The notes beneath the pieces were generated by a model, which was not told the origin of the DNA, ran no database searches, and was given only the letters and a program-made list of their open reading frames with translations. This document shows positions 25,481 to 33,959 of a stretch of DNA of 57,885 bases, piece after piece. Both the position numbers and the translations under genes were made by a program. The stretch's first letter is position 1, and each line of letters opens with the position of its first letter. This DNA comes from Desulfotomaculum sp. (GTDB lineage: Bacteria; Bacillota; Desulfotomaculia; Desulfotomaculales; Desulfallaceae): assembly GCA_016841675.1 (NCBI GenBank), contig JAENYQ010000013.1:1-57885 (forward strand), given 5' to 3'.

Positions 25481-26236
25481 TTATCCGTTGCCGTTGTTGT
25501 TGATGGCTACCTGTTGTTTTTGCAATACCTTAAGGGTCAGGTCGATAACCATTTTTTCTCTAATACTTTTAAATTCGAATTCCTCAAAAGGATTTTCGCC
25601 GTACGGGTCGCTGCGGTTGATGGCCTCGTCAAACTCGGTAATGGTGGCGCTGATTAGCTCACAGTAAGGTAGCTCGTTAAAAAATTCGGCACTCACCTGG
25701 TTATGCTCAGTCAAGTCTCCAGACATTAATTTGTCTTTAGCCGGGAACTTTGGTCCAAGGTCCTGTTCTACCAGGTATTCAAATTCATTGGCAAAGTTAA
25801 ATAACACAGGAGCCGGGTCGCCCACGTTAAAATCAAGAGCTGTTACGCAGCTCCATGGTACATCGACCGTGCAGTGGCCGATATTTCCGCAGATACCTTC
25901 TTTGTTAGATAATTTACGAGTAGCGTATTCAATGTTCTTGCGGACGAATCCTCTCATGAATAATTTATTGGTATTCTGTATAAGCCGGCACTGGACAACT
26001 TTTAAACGCTTTCCAACACGCTTGATCTCGGTGGCAGGTTCGGGCAGGTTTATCTTTGCATCAACGTTAATCTGTACGGTAAGTTCGGCAAGAACAACCG
26101 GTATTTTGGCTATGGCAGTCGTTATCGGTGCCGGAGTGACAGGCGTATTATCACACAATGACTGGTCGGTAGCGGTAACATCCAATACCTGTTTTTTAGC
26201 TTTTTTGTCTGAATCAAAAGCATCAACTTCAAACAT
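25481..26236 (-). CDS. CsxC-like spore-surface protein, copy B
   Basis: A 251-aa paralogue of copy A, near-identical through the core (KRVGKRLKVVQCRL, CGNIGHCTVDVPWSCVTAL, YLVEQDLGPKFPAKDKLMSG, RSDPYGENPFEEFEF) and different mainly at the first 20 residues and the last 8 (no terminal cysteine; ends NNNGNG). GGAGGCAATAAAAA precedes the ATG. The pair arose by tandem duplication and may build mixed assemblies on the spore surface. Confidence 0.65.
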   Translation of the reverse strand: MFEVDAFDSDKKAKKQVLDVTATDQSLCDNTPVTPAPITTAIAKIPVVLAELTVQINVDAKINLPEPATEIKRVGKRLKVVQCRLIQNTNKLFMRGFVRKNIEYATRKLSNKEGICGNIGHCTVDVPWSCVTALDFNVGDPAPVLFNFANEFEYLVEQDLGPKFPAKDKLMSGDLTEHNQVSAEFFNELPYCELISATITEFDEAINRSDPYGENPFEEFEFKSIREKMVIDLTLKVLQKQQVAINNNGNG

Positions 26237-26373
26237 TTTTTATTGCCTCCTTAGATATTGTTTTTACAGTTTCAAAATATTCCAGAGGCACTTGGTGTGT
26301 GACAAAATAAACCAGTTAATGAAAAAATTGTTTATAATTTAGTTAGTTCCCCCTGAAAAACAAGCCTTTCGGA

Positions 26374-26426
26374 GGGGTTTGGTGTTATCGGAAGGATGCG
26401 TAGGAGCTTAGATAACACCAAACCCC
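26374..26426. repeat. Inverted repeat, 16-bp arms
   Basis: ggggtttggtgttatc and its exact complement flank a 21-bp loop. There is no T run on either side. Function unknown; a protein operator or a REP element is possible. Confidence 0.75.
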
Positions 26427-26462
26427 TAATCAAGACTTTTTCATGAGAAACTAGTTAGAGTA

Positions 26463-26508
26463 AAATAAAGGGAGGACCTTTTTAGAGGTTCTCCCTTTAT
26501 TTATTATA
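26463..26508. terminator. Terminator-like hairpin
   Basis: Arms aaataaagggaggacc and ggttctccctttattt around tttttaga, with A/T tracts. It is followed by a lone half-site gcacctggcacc (26529-26540) of the GGTGCCAGG family, 10 bp from the sulfite reductase stop. The 314-bp gap holds these elements and no gene. Confidence 0.6.
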
Positions 26509-26550
26509 TTAGGCAATTATTTAACTTCTAAGCACCTGGCACCACGGTTT

Positions 26551-27207
26551 TTAAAGGATTGCTTTTTTAAACTCCTCAATACCAATCCGTTCAATAAATT
26601 TGGAAGTACGCTCCCGCTTGTTGGCGTTGGCGACGTAGTAGTCGAAACATTTTTTGGCCAGGGCCACAACTTCCTCACTGCTTAAGTCCTCAGCTATAAC
26701 ATCGCCGATTCTGGGTTTACGGCCGGAGTTACCGCCAAATGAAACCGTCCAACCCGACTTTTTGCCGAAGGCGCCAAAGTCCCGTACCAAGCCCTCGCTG
26801 CAGTTGTTCGGGCAACCTGAAATGCCAATTTTAGCCTTAGCAGGCAAATCTAATGTCCCTACAAATAGTTTCTCGAGTTCGCCACCCAGCCCTAGGGAGT
26901 CCTGAATGCCGTATTTACATACCGCAGTGCCCGGGCAGGCTTGCACGTAGTGCACGCATAACTCCACTGCCGGACCTACGTCCAGCCCCAGATCTACCCA
27001 CACTTCATCTACAACTTCCGGATCCATGCCCACCAGGGCCAGCCGTTGACCCGAGGTAATTTTGATGATGGGTATGTTATGTTTGCGGGCTGTTTGAGCA
27101 ATGTTTTCCATCACATCGGGGGTAATTAGCCCCATGGGTGTTCTAGGCACAATGGCGAAAGTCTTTTTGTCTCTTTGAATAAATGCCCCCTTGGGTGTTT
27201 CAGACAT
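26551..27207 (-). CDS. Low-molecular-weight siroheme sulfite reductase-like protein
   Basis: A 218-aa protein. The frame opens at 27267, but GAAAGGAAG places the start at ATG 27207 (MSETPKGAFIQ…). It consists of one nitrite/sulfite reductase ferredoxin-like half (TPMGLITPDVMENIA) and one siroheme/[4Fe-4S] half with the cluster ligands C91-x5-C97 and C132-x3-C136 (ACPGTAVCKYG, GCPNNCSEG). Length and layout match the assimilatory-type low-spin sulfite reductase (P590) of sulfate reducers, not the larger DsrA/B or NirA. It carries out six-electron reduction of sulfite, or possibly nitrite, in the cytoplasm. It is a lone gene, divergent from the CoxE-like gene. Confidence 0.85.
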   Translation of the reverse strand: MSETPKGAFIQRDKKTFAIVPRTPMGLITPDVMENIAQTARKHNIPIIKITSGQRLALVGMDPEVVDEVWVDLGLDVGPAVELCVHYVQACPGTAVCKYGIQDSLGLGGELEKLFVGTLDLPAKAKIGISGCPNNCSEGLVRDFGAFGKKSGWTVSFGGNSGRKPRIGDVIAEDLSSEEVVALAKKCFDYYVANANKRERTSKFIERIGIEEFKKAIL

Positions 27208-27408
27208 TGTACACTTCCTTTCTGATAATGCGATTGATAAAATTAACCATAAGGTAAGATTCAACATTAACTGGGTATCTCCTTCCTCAGTGGGTTTTTA
27301 TAAATCGGTCTCGCGGAATAACGGATATCATGGCACTGGTCGGAGCTGCCGTGTTACAATAAAAAAAATGACAGCAACAAAAAACACAAAAGAGTTGGGG
27401 ATATAGCT

Positions 27409-28842
27409 ATGGAACTTAATGTTCAGCAGATAGCAGCGATACTGGAAGATCTGGGAGGGCCGCAACCAGCTGAGTTTTTTCACCGTCTGGCCCGGTTTGT
27501 AGCCGTGCTGCGCAGTTTGGGTATAAACGCCGGTACCTCCGAATTGAACGACGCCGCCTCGGCACTGGCCAGGGTAGATGTGCTAAACAAAGAACAATTC
27601 CGTCTGGCATTGCGGGCTACCTTGGTCAAGAAGCAGCGGGATGTCAGGGTCTTCGACCTGGCTTTTGAAAGGTTTTTTGCGCCCGGTGAGGTTCAAGAGC
27701 AAATACGCCGCCAAGAAGCCGAGGCGGTGGAGGAACGGGAGCGTTTAATAGGGCAGTCCCAGGCCGAGATCAGGGAAGGGGTGGCCCAAAGCGGCGGCGA
27801 CTGGGCCGGGGGAGCCACCGAACACTTGAGTCTTACCTCTAAACAGTTGGAAACATACTCCAAATTGCCGGAGGCTGAAAAGAACAGGATCCATAACCTG
27901 TTGGAAAATTACCGGGGCAACCCGGTTAATGATCCATCCAGCCTAATTGCCCAGGTGGTTGAAGCGTCGCTGGAATACTGGCGATACCACTTGAATCGAC
28001 AAGAAAGCGAAAACCATTCACACTTCCACGACCCGGTAGTAAATAGCAGTGGGGACGAGATGGTTGACCAGGTGGTCCGCTCAGTGGCCCGGGACCTGGC
28101 GGGAGAACCCGAGGAGTCACTGTTGGAAAGGGACATGCTGGCTATTAAGGAGCAGGAAATGCCAACAGTGACGGTTTTGTTGCGTAAAATGGCCCGGCGG
28201 CTGGCCACTGGACTTTCGCGTCGCTACCGCAGCAGTCGTAAAAAGCAATCTATAGACATCCGGCGCACCGTGCGGGGCAGTGTGCGATTTGGCGGCCTGC
28301 CCCTGAAGTTGCATTATCGGGGCAGGCGGGTGCAAAAACCCAAGCTGATTCTGGTCTGTGACGTGTCCGCCTCCATGGCGTCATACGCCCGCTTGGTAAT
28401 CCAGTTTGTTTACGGTCTCTCCGATGTGGTGCGGGACATAGAGACATTTATATTTGCCGAGGAGTTGGAGCGCATCACCCCTCAATTGCGCCAGCGCATG
28501 GGTTTTGCCGCCACCATGTCCGCCGTAATGGCGACCAGCACTCAGTGGGGTAAAACCACCAACATGGCAGCCGCGCTGCGCACCTTGACCGGAGATTACA
28601 ACCGTTTACTTACCCGTAACAGTTACCTGATTATAGTCAGCGACACCAAAACTATGGCACCGGATAACTCAGTTGAGCTGCTGGGTGATCTCAGACGGCA
28701 GGTAAAAGAGGTACTGTGGCTTAACACACTGCCCCGCAGCCAGTGGCAGGAAGTGCGGACCGTGGGCCTGTTCAGGCGGGAAGTGCGTATGCTGGAAAGC
28801 AATACTCTGGCCCAACTGGAAAAATCAATGCAGGTTATTTAG
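27409..28842 (+). CDS. CoxE-like VWA-domain protein
   Basis: A 477-aa protein. The N-terminal helical region (FHRLARFVAVLRSLGINAGTSE) and the C-terminal von Willebrand factor A domain with the MIDAS DVSASMASYARL (about residues 319-330), TQWGKTTNMAAAL and IVSDTKTM are typical of the COG3552/CoxE group. These proteins usually work with a MoxR-type AAA+ ATPase in metallocofactor maturation, but no such ATPase is in this window, which is unusual. The middle region is charged and probably coiled (QEQIRRQEAEAVEERERL). The gene is monocistronic and ends in a strong terminator. Confidence 0.85.
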   Translation: MELNVQQIAAILEDLGGPQPAEFFHRLARFVAVLRSLGINAGTSELNDAASALARVDVLNKEQFRLALRATLVKKQRDVRVFDLAFERFFAPGEVQEQIRRQEAEAVEERERLIGQSQAEIREGVAQSGGDWAGGATEHLSLTSKQLETYSKLPEAEKNRIHNLLENYRGNPVNDPSSLIAQVVEASLEYWRYHLNRQESENHSHFHDPVVNSSGDEMVDQVVRSVARDLAGEPEESLLERDMLAIKEQEMPTVTVLLRKMARRLATGLSRRYRSSRKKQSIDIRRTVRGSVRFGGLPLKLHYRGRRVQKPKLILVCDVSASMASYARLVIQFVYGLSDVVRDIETFIFAEELERITPQLRQRMGFAATMSAVMATSTQWGKTTNMAAALRTLTGDYNRLLTRNSYLIIVSDTKTMAPDNSVELLGDLRRQVKEVLWLNTLPRSQWQEVRTVGLFRREVRMLESNTLAQLEKSMQVI

Positions 28843-28854
28843 TAAAAGAGGGGA

Positions 28855-28890
28855 AAAAAAGAGCTTCCGTATTATCGGAAGCTCTTTTTT
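28855..28890 (+). terminator. Intrinsic terminator
   Basis: Perfect arms aaaagagcttccg and cggaagctctttt around tattat, followed by T. It serves the CoxE-like gene and, on the other strand, the gene ending at 28905. Confidence 0.92.
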
Positions 28891-28904
28891 AAAGTTGTTG
28901 TCAA

Positions 28905-29525
28905 TTACCTTTTCCAGTCCTTGGGGCACTGGGGTGGGAACAGTTCCGGCGGGCATACAAAGGGAGGCCCGGGTGAGACCTGTTCGCAGACCTTTGGAGT
29001 GCAGAAACCAAAGGAAGGTACCAGTAATTTAACTAAGGCCACGGATTGGATAACGATGCACAGGTCAAATGTACAGCAAATTTGGTTACCCATAATCAGG
29101 CAGGGTCCGCAGGCGGCGTTAACCACATTGCATATTGTTTGTGTGCCTTCGGGAGCGCACAGGACAACAGTCTTGGTGAAACCAAAGGTGGACACATCGG
29201 CAAATAAAACGGCGCCTTGGGGGCCGATAACCTTTACTTTCGCCTCCACGGTAACGGCAAAAGTAACGTTTGCCCGCCCCTGGTCATCAGGCTCTGAACG
29301 ATCGATTTCCTCGCAGCAGGTATCTAAAATCTTACACTTAATTTGTGACCCCGCGGGAACTTCCGTTCCGCCAAGGTCAAAGCAATTGTTTTCGCGCCGC
29401 TCTGATTGGAAGCAAAAATCATAAACTTTGAATGTTTCGATGCAGACAACTTCAGTTTTGTGCTTCATTTTGGGGTCAAAACCTGCTGTCAACTCCTCGT
29501 ACGCAAGAGTATTCTCGTCTGACAT
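28905..29525 (-). CDS. Cysteine-rich hypothetical protein, possible spore-coat component
   Basis: A 206-aa protein with about 19 cysteines, several paired (DTCCEEID, NQICCTFDLC, AACGPCL). It alternates beta-strand-like segments (VTFAVTVEAKVKVIG, VSTFGFTKTVVL) and ends in a proline/cysteine tail. There is no signal peptide or membrane segment. The high cysteine count in a cytosol-made protein is typical of disulfide-linked spore-coat or exosporium material. AGGAGG sits 5-6 bp before the ATG. I cannot assign a named family; appendage (Ena/DUF3992) or ExsY-like proteins would be the first comparisons. Confidence 0.55.
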   Translation of the reverse strand: MSDENTLAYEELTAGFDPKMKHKTEVVCIETFKVYDFCFQSERRENNCFDLGGTEVPAGSQIKCKILDTCCEEIDRSEPDDQGRANVTFAVTVEAKVKVIGPQGAVLFADVSTFGFTKTVVLCAPEGTQTICNVVNAACGPCLIMGNQICCTFDLCIVIQSVALVKLLVPSFGFCTPKVCEQVSPGPPFVCPPELFPPQCPKDWKR

Positions 29526-29691
29526 TTTATTACCTCCTTGGTAGTTTGCAGGTGTACTGGTTTTATATGTAACAATTTATGTTTATTACCCCAACTTTGT
29601 GCTAAAATAACCTATTTTTTTCAACGTTATAAATTAACAAAAAAAGGCTCGGGCCAGTATAATAAACAAAACAAATTGTGAGGTGATTGAC

Positions 29692-30339
29692 ATGCCCTTG
29701 TTTTGGCGCCCCTTTCGGGGGTTCTTCTGGGTTGATCATCCCCGGGTACCGGGTAATCAGCAGCCGGGTAAGGCCGGCGCTGGTAAAAATGGAAACACCT
29801 GTTGCGATACGATAGGATATGCTGTCGATAATGGAACGGTACACTTAGAACTGGAACCAACACAGGATGACTGTACAAAAGATGGCATCGCTTTGGAGGC
29901 AGTAATAAATACTGGCCACAATGTTGTGGCCACAGATGATGAACGTAATAAACATATTGAAGGGCCTGTGCAAGAGAAATTTGCGGTGGAGAAACCAGCC
30001 CTGGAAAATAAAACTGGAGAAGCCGATAAAAAAGATTCAGCGGACATTTACGTCGCGATACCTGCTGATTGTGACAGCGATACATCCGGTAAGACAACTG
30101 GATCCGGCGTAGTCCAGCGCCCTGAAAATAAAGAGTCGTTTCCGGAAGATAAATTCCATATGGTTGGACCGGGGATGTACCAGTTTTCCAGGGACTTTAT
30201 GAACAGCAGTCCCGGTCCGGGGTTTGCCAAAGGCGGTGATAGTGTCTCATACCCCGGTGCGGCTCTACCCACCTCCCTGAAACACTATATCAAAATCTAT
30301 AACACCAGGGACGGTATGCCTGTTTATACAGTTAAATGA
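29692..30339 (+). CDS. Hypothetical protein (215 aa), Trp/Pro N-terminus
   Basis: ATG at 29692 follows GTGAGGTGA; the frame extends 3 codons further to a GTG. The N-terminus MPLFWRPFRGFFWVDHPR is rich in aromatics, the middle is acidic and disordered (ENKTGEADKKDSADIY), and the C-terminus FHMVGPGMYQFSRDFM … YIKIYNTRDGMPVYTVK is conserved-looking. There is no recognised domain. It is divergent from the Cys-rich gene and followed at once by a perfect terminator, which supports a real transcription unit. Confidence 0.5.
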   Translation: MPLFWRPFRGFFWVDHPRVPGNQQPGKAGAGKNGNTCCDTIGYAVDNGTVHLELEPTQDDCTKDGIALEAVINTGHNVVATDDERNKHIEGPVQEKFAVEKPALENKTGEADKKDSADIYVAIPADCDSDTSGKTTGSGVVQRPENKESFPEDKFHMVGPGMYQFSRDFMNSSPGPGFAKGGDSVSYPGAALPTSLKHYIKIYNTRDGMPVYTVK

Positions 30340-30340
30340 A

Positions 30341-30377
30341 AATAATAATAGCCGGCGGGCCGCCGGCTATTATTATT
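30341..30377. terminator. Palindromic terminator
   Basis: Arms aataataatagccggc and gccggctattattatt around ggg form a long GC core with flanking AT, directly after the stop. Confidence 0.8.
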
Positions 30378-30620
30378 TGCTAATCCAGTTAAACTATATT
30401 AGGTTACATGATTATTCCCTTTACTCAGTAATCCCCATTGAAGATAAACATTTTTAATAACAATTGTGCACCGCGGGGGGAGAGCTGTCATCTAAGAGCG
30501 TTAGCGAAGGATCTAGATTCTTCACTTCGTTCAGAATTACCACGCGTACCCGCACCACGATAAACGAATACAACTTACTGGTTGTTATTTATAATTTACA
30601 AAATTAACTATTTTAAAGAT

Positions 30621-30694
30621 TAAGCTTGTCATCCTGAGCGCAGCAAAGGATCTGGGCTTTAAGATTCTTCGCTGCGCTCAGAATGACAGGCTTA
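30621..30694. repeat. REP hairpin, GAGCGCAGC type (best copy)
   Basis: Long imperfect arms: taagcttgtcatcctgagcg…aaggatct against agattcttcgctgcgctc…caggctta. Degraded relatives lie at 30487-30545, 8081-8124, 12735-12804, 39438-39470, 45703-45752 and at the right edge. In this copy and at the right edge it sits next to the 58-bp repeat. The 446-bp gap 30340-30785 holds only these repeats. Confidence 0.85.
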
Positions 30695-30718
30695 ATGACA
30701 AGGTTCTTCAATTCTTGT

Positions 30719-30770
30719 ATTCATAGCAATGACACGACGCTGTAACACTTACTGAGTTAACGGTATAACC
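30719..30770 (+). repeat. Dispersed 58-bp repeat, copy 2
   Basis: Same core as copy 1 (attcatagcaatgacacgac … cttactgagttaacggtataac), 25 bp downstream of the REP hairpin. It diverges after the last ataacc. Confidence 0.85.
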
Positions 30771-30785
30771 TTGTTAGGTTTTTAA

Positions 30786-31703
30786 TTAATTGCCTGCAAA
30801 CAACTGGGTAACGTAAACCCCCGAGGAAGTGCTGACAATACCGATGCCAATGATAGTGTGCCTGGTATCCAGAATATTAGCCCGGTGACCCGAACTGTTC
30901 ATCAGTAAATCGTGGGCTCTGGTTACAGAAGCAGCTTTGGCGATATTTTCGGCGCCCATAACCCGGTAACTGATACCTGCTTTTTTCTCCATATCATAGG
31001 GAGAACCGTAGGTAGGCGAGGTATGGCTGAAATAATTGTTTTGATACATGTCCTTGCTTTTCTGACGGGCCAGGTTAACTAGTTGAGAGTCGACCTTGAA
31101 AGCGGACAGTCCGGCTTTTGCTCTTTCCTGGTTAACCAGATCCAACATCTGCTTTTCAATGGCAGATTGAGACCCTACATCGCCAGGATTGGTTGTTGGA
31201 CTGGGAGTCGGTGTTCCCGTGTTGCCTCCCCCTGTAGGATTTGTATTCTCGGGGGTGGTAGCCTGGTTATTATCCACCGGGGTGGTGCTGCCCGGATTGG
31301 CCGGGGTTGTGGTTCTGGTGTCGGTGCCTGGATTATAACCGTTTCGGTTGTTAATAATGCGCTGGTAATAATCAAAACGGCTTGTGTTGAGGCTATTTGT
31401 AGTGGGCGCGACTGGGTTCTGGTAAGAGGCGCCGGGATTATTTTGATTATTGACATTGACCGGGGCATTATCAGGTTGTTCATTGCCTGCAGCGGGTGCC
31501 GGTTCCGGGACATTTACATTGTTGGCCGGATTTTCCGGTGCCGGGCTGGTAACGGTGGTTGACTGGCTGTTTTGCGTTCTATTCCAGAGGGCATAGTATT
31601 CCGAGGGTGAGATATAGGCCTGTGCGGTTCCCGCGTGTAATGATGTGCCAATCATGGCGGCCAGTGCCAGCATAATAATTCTCCTACCGATATTAGTGTT
31701 CAA
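30786..31703 (-). CDS. Secreted CAP-domain (SCP/YkwD-like) protein
   Basis: A 305-aa protein with a signal peptide (IIMLALAAMIGTSLHAGTAQA, cut near residue 29), a long Pro/Thr/Asn-rich linker (residues about 45-185) and a C-terminal CAP domain starting QMLDLVNQERAKAGL and including SKDMYQNNYFSHTSP, GENIAKA and SGHRANIL. The His and Glu of the CAP cavity are present. Spore formers use such proteins in spore-coat assembly (SafA/YkwD type), but the biochemical role is unsettled. GGGAGG precedes the start. The repeat pair at 30621-30770 lies immediately downstream of its stop. Confidence 0.88.
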   Translation of the reverse strand: MNTNIGRRIIMLALAAMIGTSLHAGTAQAYISPSEYYALWNRTQNSQSTTVTSPAPENPANNVNVPEPAPAAGNEQPDNAPVNVNNQNNPGASYQNPVAPTTNSLNTSRFDYYQRIINNRNGYNPGTDTRTTTPANPGSTTPVDNNQATTPENTNPTGGGNTGTPTPSPTTNPGDVGSQSAIEKQMLDLVNQERAKAGLSAFKVDSQLVNLARQKSKDMYQNNYFSHTSPTYGSPYDMEKKAGISYRVMGAENIAKAASVTRAHDLLMNSSGHRANILDTRHTIIGIGIVSTSSGVYVTQLFAGN

Positions 31704-31941
31704 AGTGGTAACCTCCCTTAATTATATAAGTTGTTGCACCAGATTTATTAGTTTAATATAAACTGACAGATTAATCAAAATCCGGCTCCCTACCAAATGA
31801 GTTATGAGGACAAGTTGTCGGTAAAATGGGTAAGCTGACACCCTAATCCTAAAAAGGAGGCTACTGTACCACTTTATGCTAAGGAAAAATAACCCGTGCA
31901 GTATCAAAAACAGTAATAGAAAACAATGCCAGTCGCGCAAT

Positions 31942-31997
31942 AAAAAGGGGACAGGCACCTTTTTCAAAAATCGAAAAATGAGCCAGTCCCCTTTTTA
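31942..31997. repeat. GGGGACAGG palindrome
   Basis: Arms aaaaaggggacaggc and the slightly degraded gccagtccccttttt, with the usual inner A/T-rich stem (ttttcaaaaatcgaaaa). The 375-bp gap 31704-32078 otherwise holds nothing I can support. Confidence 0.8.
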
Positions 31998-32078
31998 TTG
32001 TACTTATCTTAGCAATACAAAAACCACTCGTTGTGTGCGAGTAATTTTTGTGCATAAAATAAATTATATGCATTTAAA

Positions 32079-32252
32079 TTACTCGGTAAGAGATACCGGT
32101 TTCCACAGACCGTCAATTAGTAGTTCAAGGTTAATCTGTTTGCCCAGTTGTAGATATGTCTGTATGTATATTGCGGTTACGCGTCTTGATTGAAGGTGGT
32201 ACTGGCGGGGCATATTGCCGCCGATGGTAATCCGGTAAGTATTAGTTTTCAA
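32079..32252 (-). CDS. Small hypothetical protein (57 aa)
   Basis: TTG start at 32252 with GAGGTGG at a 6-bp spacing and a near-consensus promoter 60 bp upstream. The product starts MKTNTYRITIGGNMPRQY, continues HLQSRRVTAIYIQTYL and ends INLELLIDGLWKPVSLTE: a basic, probably alpha/beta mini-protein without membrane segment. It was too short for a 60-residue cutoff. The function is unknown; a good promoter plus a good ribosome site makes it credible. Confidence 0.65.
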   Translation of the reverse strand: MKTNTYRITIGGNMPRQYHLQSRRVTAIYIQTYLQLGKQINLELLIDGLWKPVSLTE

Positions 32253-32284
32253 TCTCAGCCACCTCTTTAACTTATATTATGCAT

Positions 32285-32314
32285 ATTATACATAATAGGT
32301 GGTTAATCTGTCAA
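32285..32314 (-). promoter_or_regulatory. Predicted sigma-A promoter of the 57-aa gene
   Basis: On the minus strand a perfect TTGACA and a perfect TATAAT are 18 bp apart. It is the best vegetative promoter in the window. Confidence 0.7.
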
Positions 32315-32340
32315 CCATTGGTGTTCCCATTTTTTTGGGT

Positions 32341-32478
32341 TTATTCTTTTTTACTGGCTGCCCGGCCGGAGATTACAGCTGTGAGCAGCAAAAAGGCGGG
32401 CAGCACAAGTGATATAAAAAGGATGTAACCGGATATTTGCAGGCTTATGTTTTCATACTCCGCAACACTTTTACTCAC
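32341..32478 (-). CDS. Small single-span membrane protein in germination operon 1 (45 aa)
   Basis: The GTG start at 32478 follows directly on the TAA of the upstream gene (same frame, zero gap), so translation would be by reinitiation or readthrough. The product VSKSVAEYENISLQISG is followed by one hydrophobic segment (YILFISLVLPAFLLLTAVI) and a basic tail SGRAASKKE, predicting a tail inside. No independent ribosome site is visible. It is the fifth and last gene of the operon. Confidence 0.5.
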   Translation of the reverse strand: MSKSVAEYENISLQISGYILFISLVLPAFLLLTAVISGRAASKKE

Positions 32479-32700
32479 TTACTTTGGCGTTAACCATTCG
32501 GCAAAAGGTTTGAAAATTAGCTCTATGGGCGCGTTGGGGCTGGGCAACTGCAGACCCAGTGCCTGCGGTATGCTAAGCGCCATGCCGAAAGAAAGCAAAA
32601 CTGCAAAGGCGGTAAGTTCGCGCCACATTTTTTCTTTTACCAGCCCGGGTACCTCTAGGGCTATGATGACCAGAAAAACCAACACCACTACAATGACCAT
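32479..32700 (-). CDS. Small membrane protein in germination operon 1 (73 aa)
   Basis: GAGGTG lies 9 bp before ATG 32700; a TTG at 32721 would add 7 residues. Two hydrophobic segments (MVIVVVLVFLVIIALEVPGL and ELTAFAVLLSFGMALSI) are separated by a charged VKEKMWR loop and followed by an amphipathic LIFKPFAEWLTPK end. It is co-directional with gerC at 29 bp (from the ATG). I recall similar unnamed small membrane genes beside ger operons of clostridia; a role as an accessory subunit is inference. Confidence 0.65.
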   Translation of the reverse strand: MVIVVVLVFLVIIALEVPGLVKEKMWRELTAFAVLLSFGMALSIPQALGLQLPSPNAPIELIFKPFAEWLTPK

Positions 32701-32729
32701 TCTTGTGTACACCTCATGCAATGCAATTA

Positions 32730-33959
32730 TTACTCTTCTTGGGAAATCCTGTTGGTGGTAAGGCCGGTGCGCCGTATCTTGGCCTCTACGGTTATATGTA
32801 CATCCGCAGTTTTAAATTCCTCATCCCAGCGGTCTTTTAAAGCCGGCCACTCATTGGGGTATTTCCTGTGCCAGGCATCGCCAAACCCGAATATATCTAC
32901 CCCGAAAACTTGCTGGGTTTTTTCCAGGACGGCGCGGGATTTTTCCTCAATCCTGAGGGCCAGCGATTTTTCCAAGGCGGCAAAAATTTGCGGTTCAGTT
33001 ATTTTTTCCATGGATTGCTGTTCCCATAGTTCCCCATCCATACGCATTTTAACGTCAAACCAAATGTTTTGCCCGTCGTAATACGGCTCAACCTCGGTTG
33101 TGCCGCGGTCGATGCGGATCGATAAATGTTTACCCGGCTCGGTGAGGGAAGGGATGGTTATTTCCCCTTTTTCTATTTCGTCTCTTAGCCAGAGCATGCC
33201 CCTGGATTCCATCATGCCCAACCACCCCACCAGTCGGTCATCGTTAAAGACCCCGGTGCCGGTGATGGTGAGTTCAGCGTGCGTGTGGGTCCCATGTGAA
33301 GGTTCGGTTTGGGCTTGAGGTATGTTTTCTTTCATCCCCGGTCCCTGAGGGGTTCCGGATGCGGTAAGTTCAATGCGGGGCAACACGGGGTTAGTGCCTT
33401 TGCTGGCCAGCATCATGCTTAAATCCTTCATCATCACCGGCACGCCCACCCCTGACCTGACCATTGCCCCCACGCCCTGGGCCGAAGTGTTTTCCAGCTG
33501 GGAATGGCTGTTCAGTACCTCGCTGGCGGCACCCCGGGACACCAAAACCCAGATTGTTTCCCGGGTGTCCGGTGCGCGGGAGAAAAAGTTAAACGCTTTG
33601 CGGATGCCCTCCCGGGCTATTTGTTCGCCTAAAACCAGGAGCATGGTATGGCCCCAGTATAATTCCCGTGACACCTTGGCTTCCAGGTACCTCTGGGCAT
33701 CGTAAACTGTATCCCCGGTCTGGGAAACCACCCACACATTATTTTGTTGCGGCCCGGCAGCCCTTTGCCCGTTGTCCCCGCCGCCAAAAGCGCTAGGCCG
33801 GGCTAGTTGCACGGTGAGCATAATTTTGCCGTCGGGTGCACTGTCAAGACCAGCCGCCAGTACTATGGCCAAATCACCGAGTTCTTGGCGGCTCCAGCAA
33901 CCTCCCAACGGTAATAACAAACATAAAATTAACAGCAAACATAAGGTTTTTTTAATCAT
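32730..33959 (-). CDS. Spore germination lipoprotein, Ger(x)C family (operon 1)
   Basis: A 409-aa protein with a lipoprotein signal (LCLLLILCLLLPLGGC, lipidated Cys21) followed by the conserved WSRQELGDLAIVLAAGLD opening and the Ger(x)C C-terminal domain (DIFGFGDAWHRKYPNEWPAL … VHITVEAKIRRTG). It is the C subunit of a GerA-type nutrient receptor in the spore inner membrane. It overlaps the gerB stop by 4 bp. Confidence 0.93.
   Translation of the reverse strand: MIKKTLCLLLILCLLLPLGGCWSRQELGDLAIVLAAGLDSAPDGKIMLTVQLARPSAFGGGDNGQRAAGPQQNNVWVVSQTGDTVYDAQRYLEAKVSRELYWGHTMLLVLGEQIAREGIRKAFNFFSRAPDTRETIWVLVSRGAASEVLNSHSQLENTSAQGVGAMVRSGVGVPVMMKDLSMMLASKGTNPVLPRIELTASGTPQGPGMKENIPQAQTEPSHGTHTHAELTITGTGVFNDDRLVGWLGMMESRGMLWLRDEIEKGEITIPSLTEPGKHLSIRIDRGTTEVEPYYDGQNIWFDVKMRMDGELWEQQSMEKITEPQIFAALEKSLALRIEEKSRAVLEKTQQVFGVDIFGFGDAWHRKYPNEWPALKDRWDEEFKTADVHITVEAKIRRTGLTTNRISQEE

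Noticed and set aside
31722-32073. Minus-strand frames of 64-81 codons after the CAP gene
   Set aside because: They cross the GGGGACAGG palindrome, have no ribosome site and consist largely of translated repeat.
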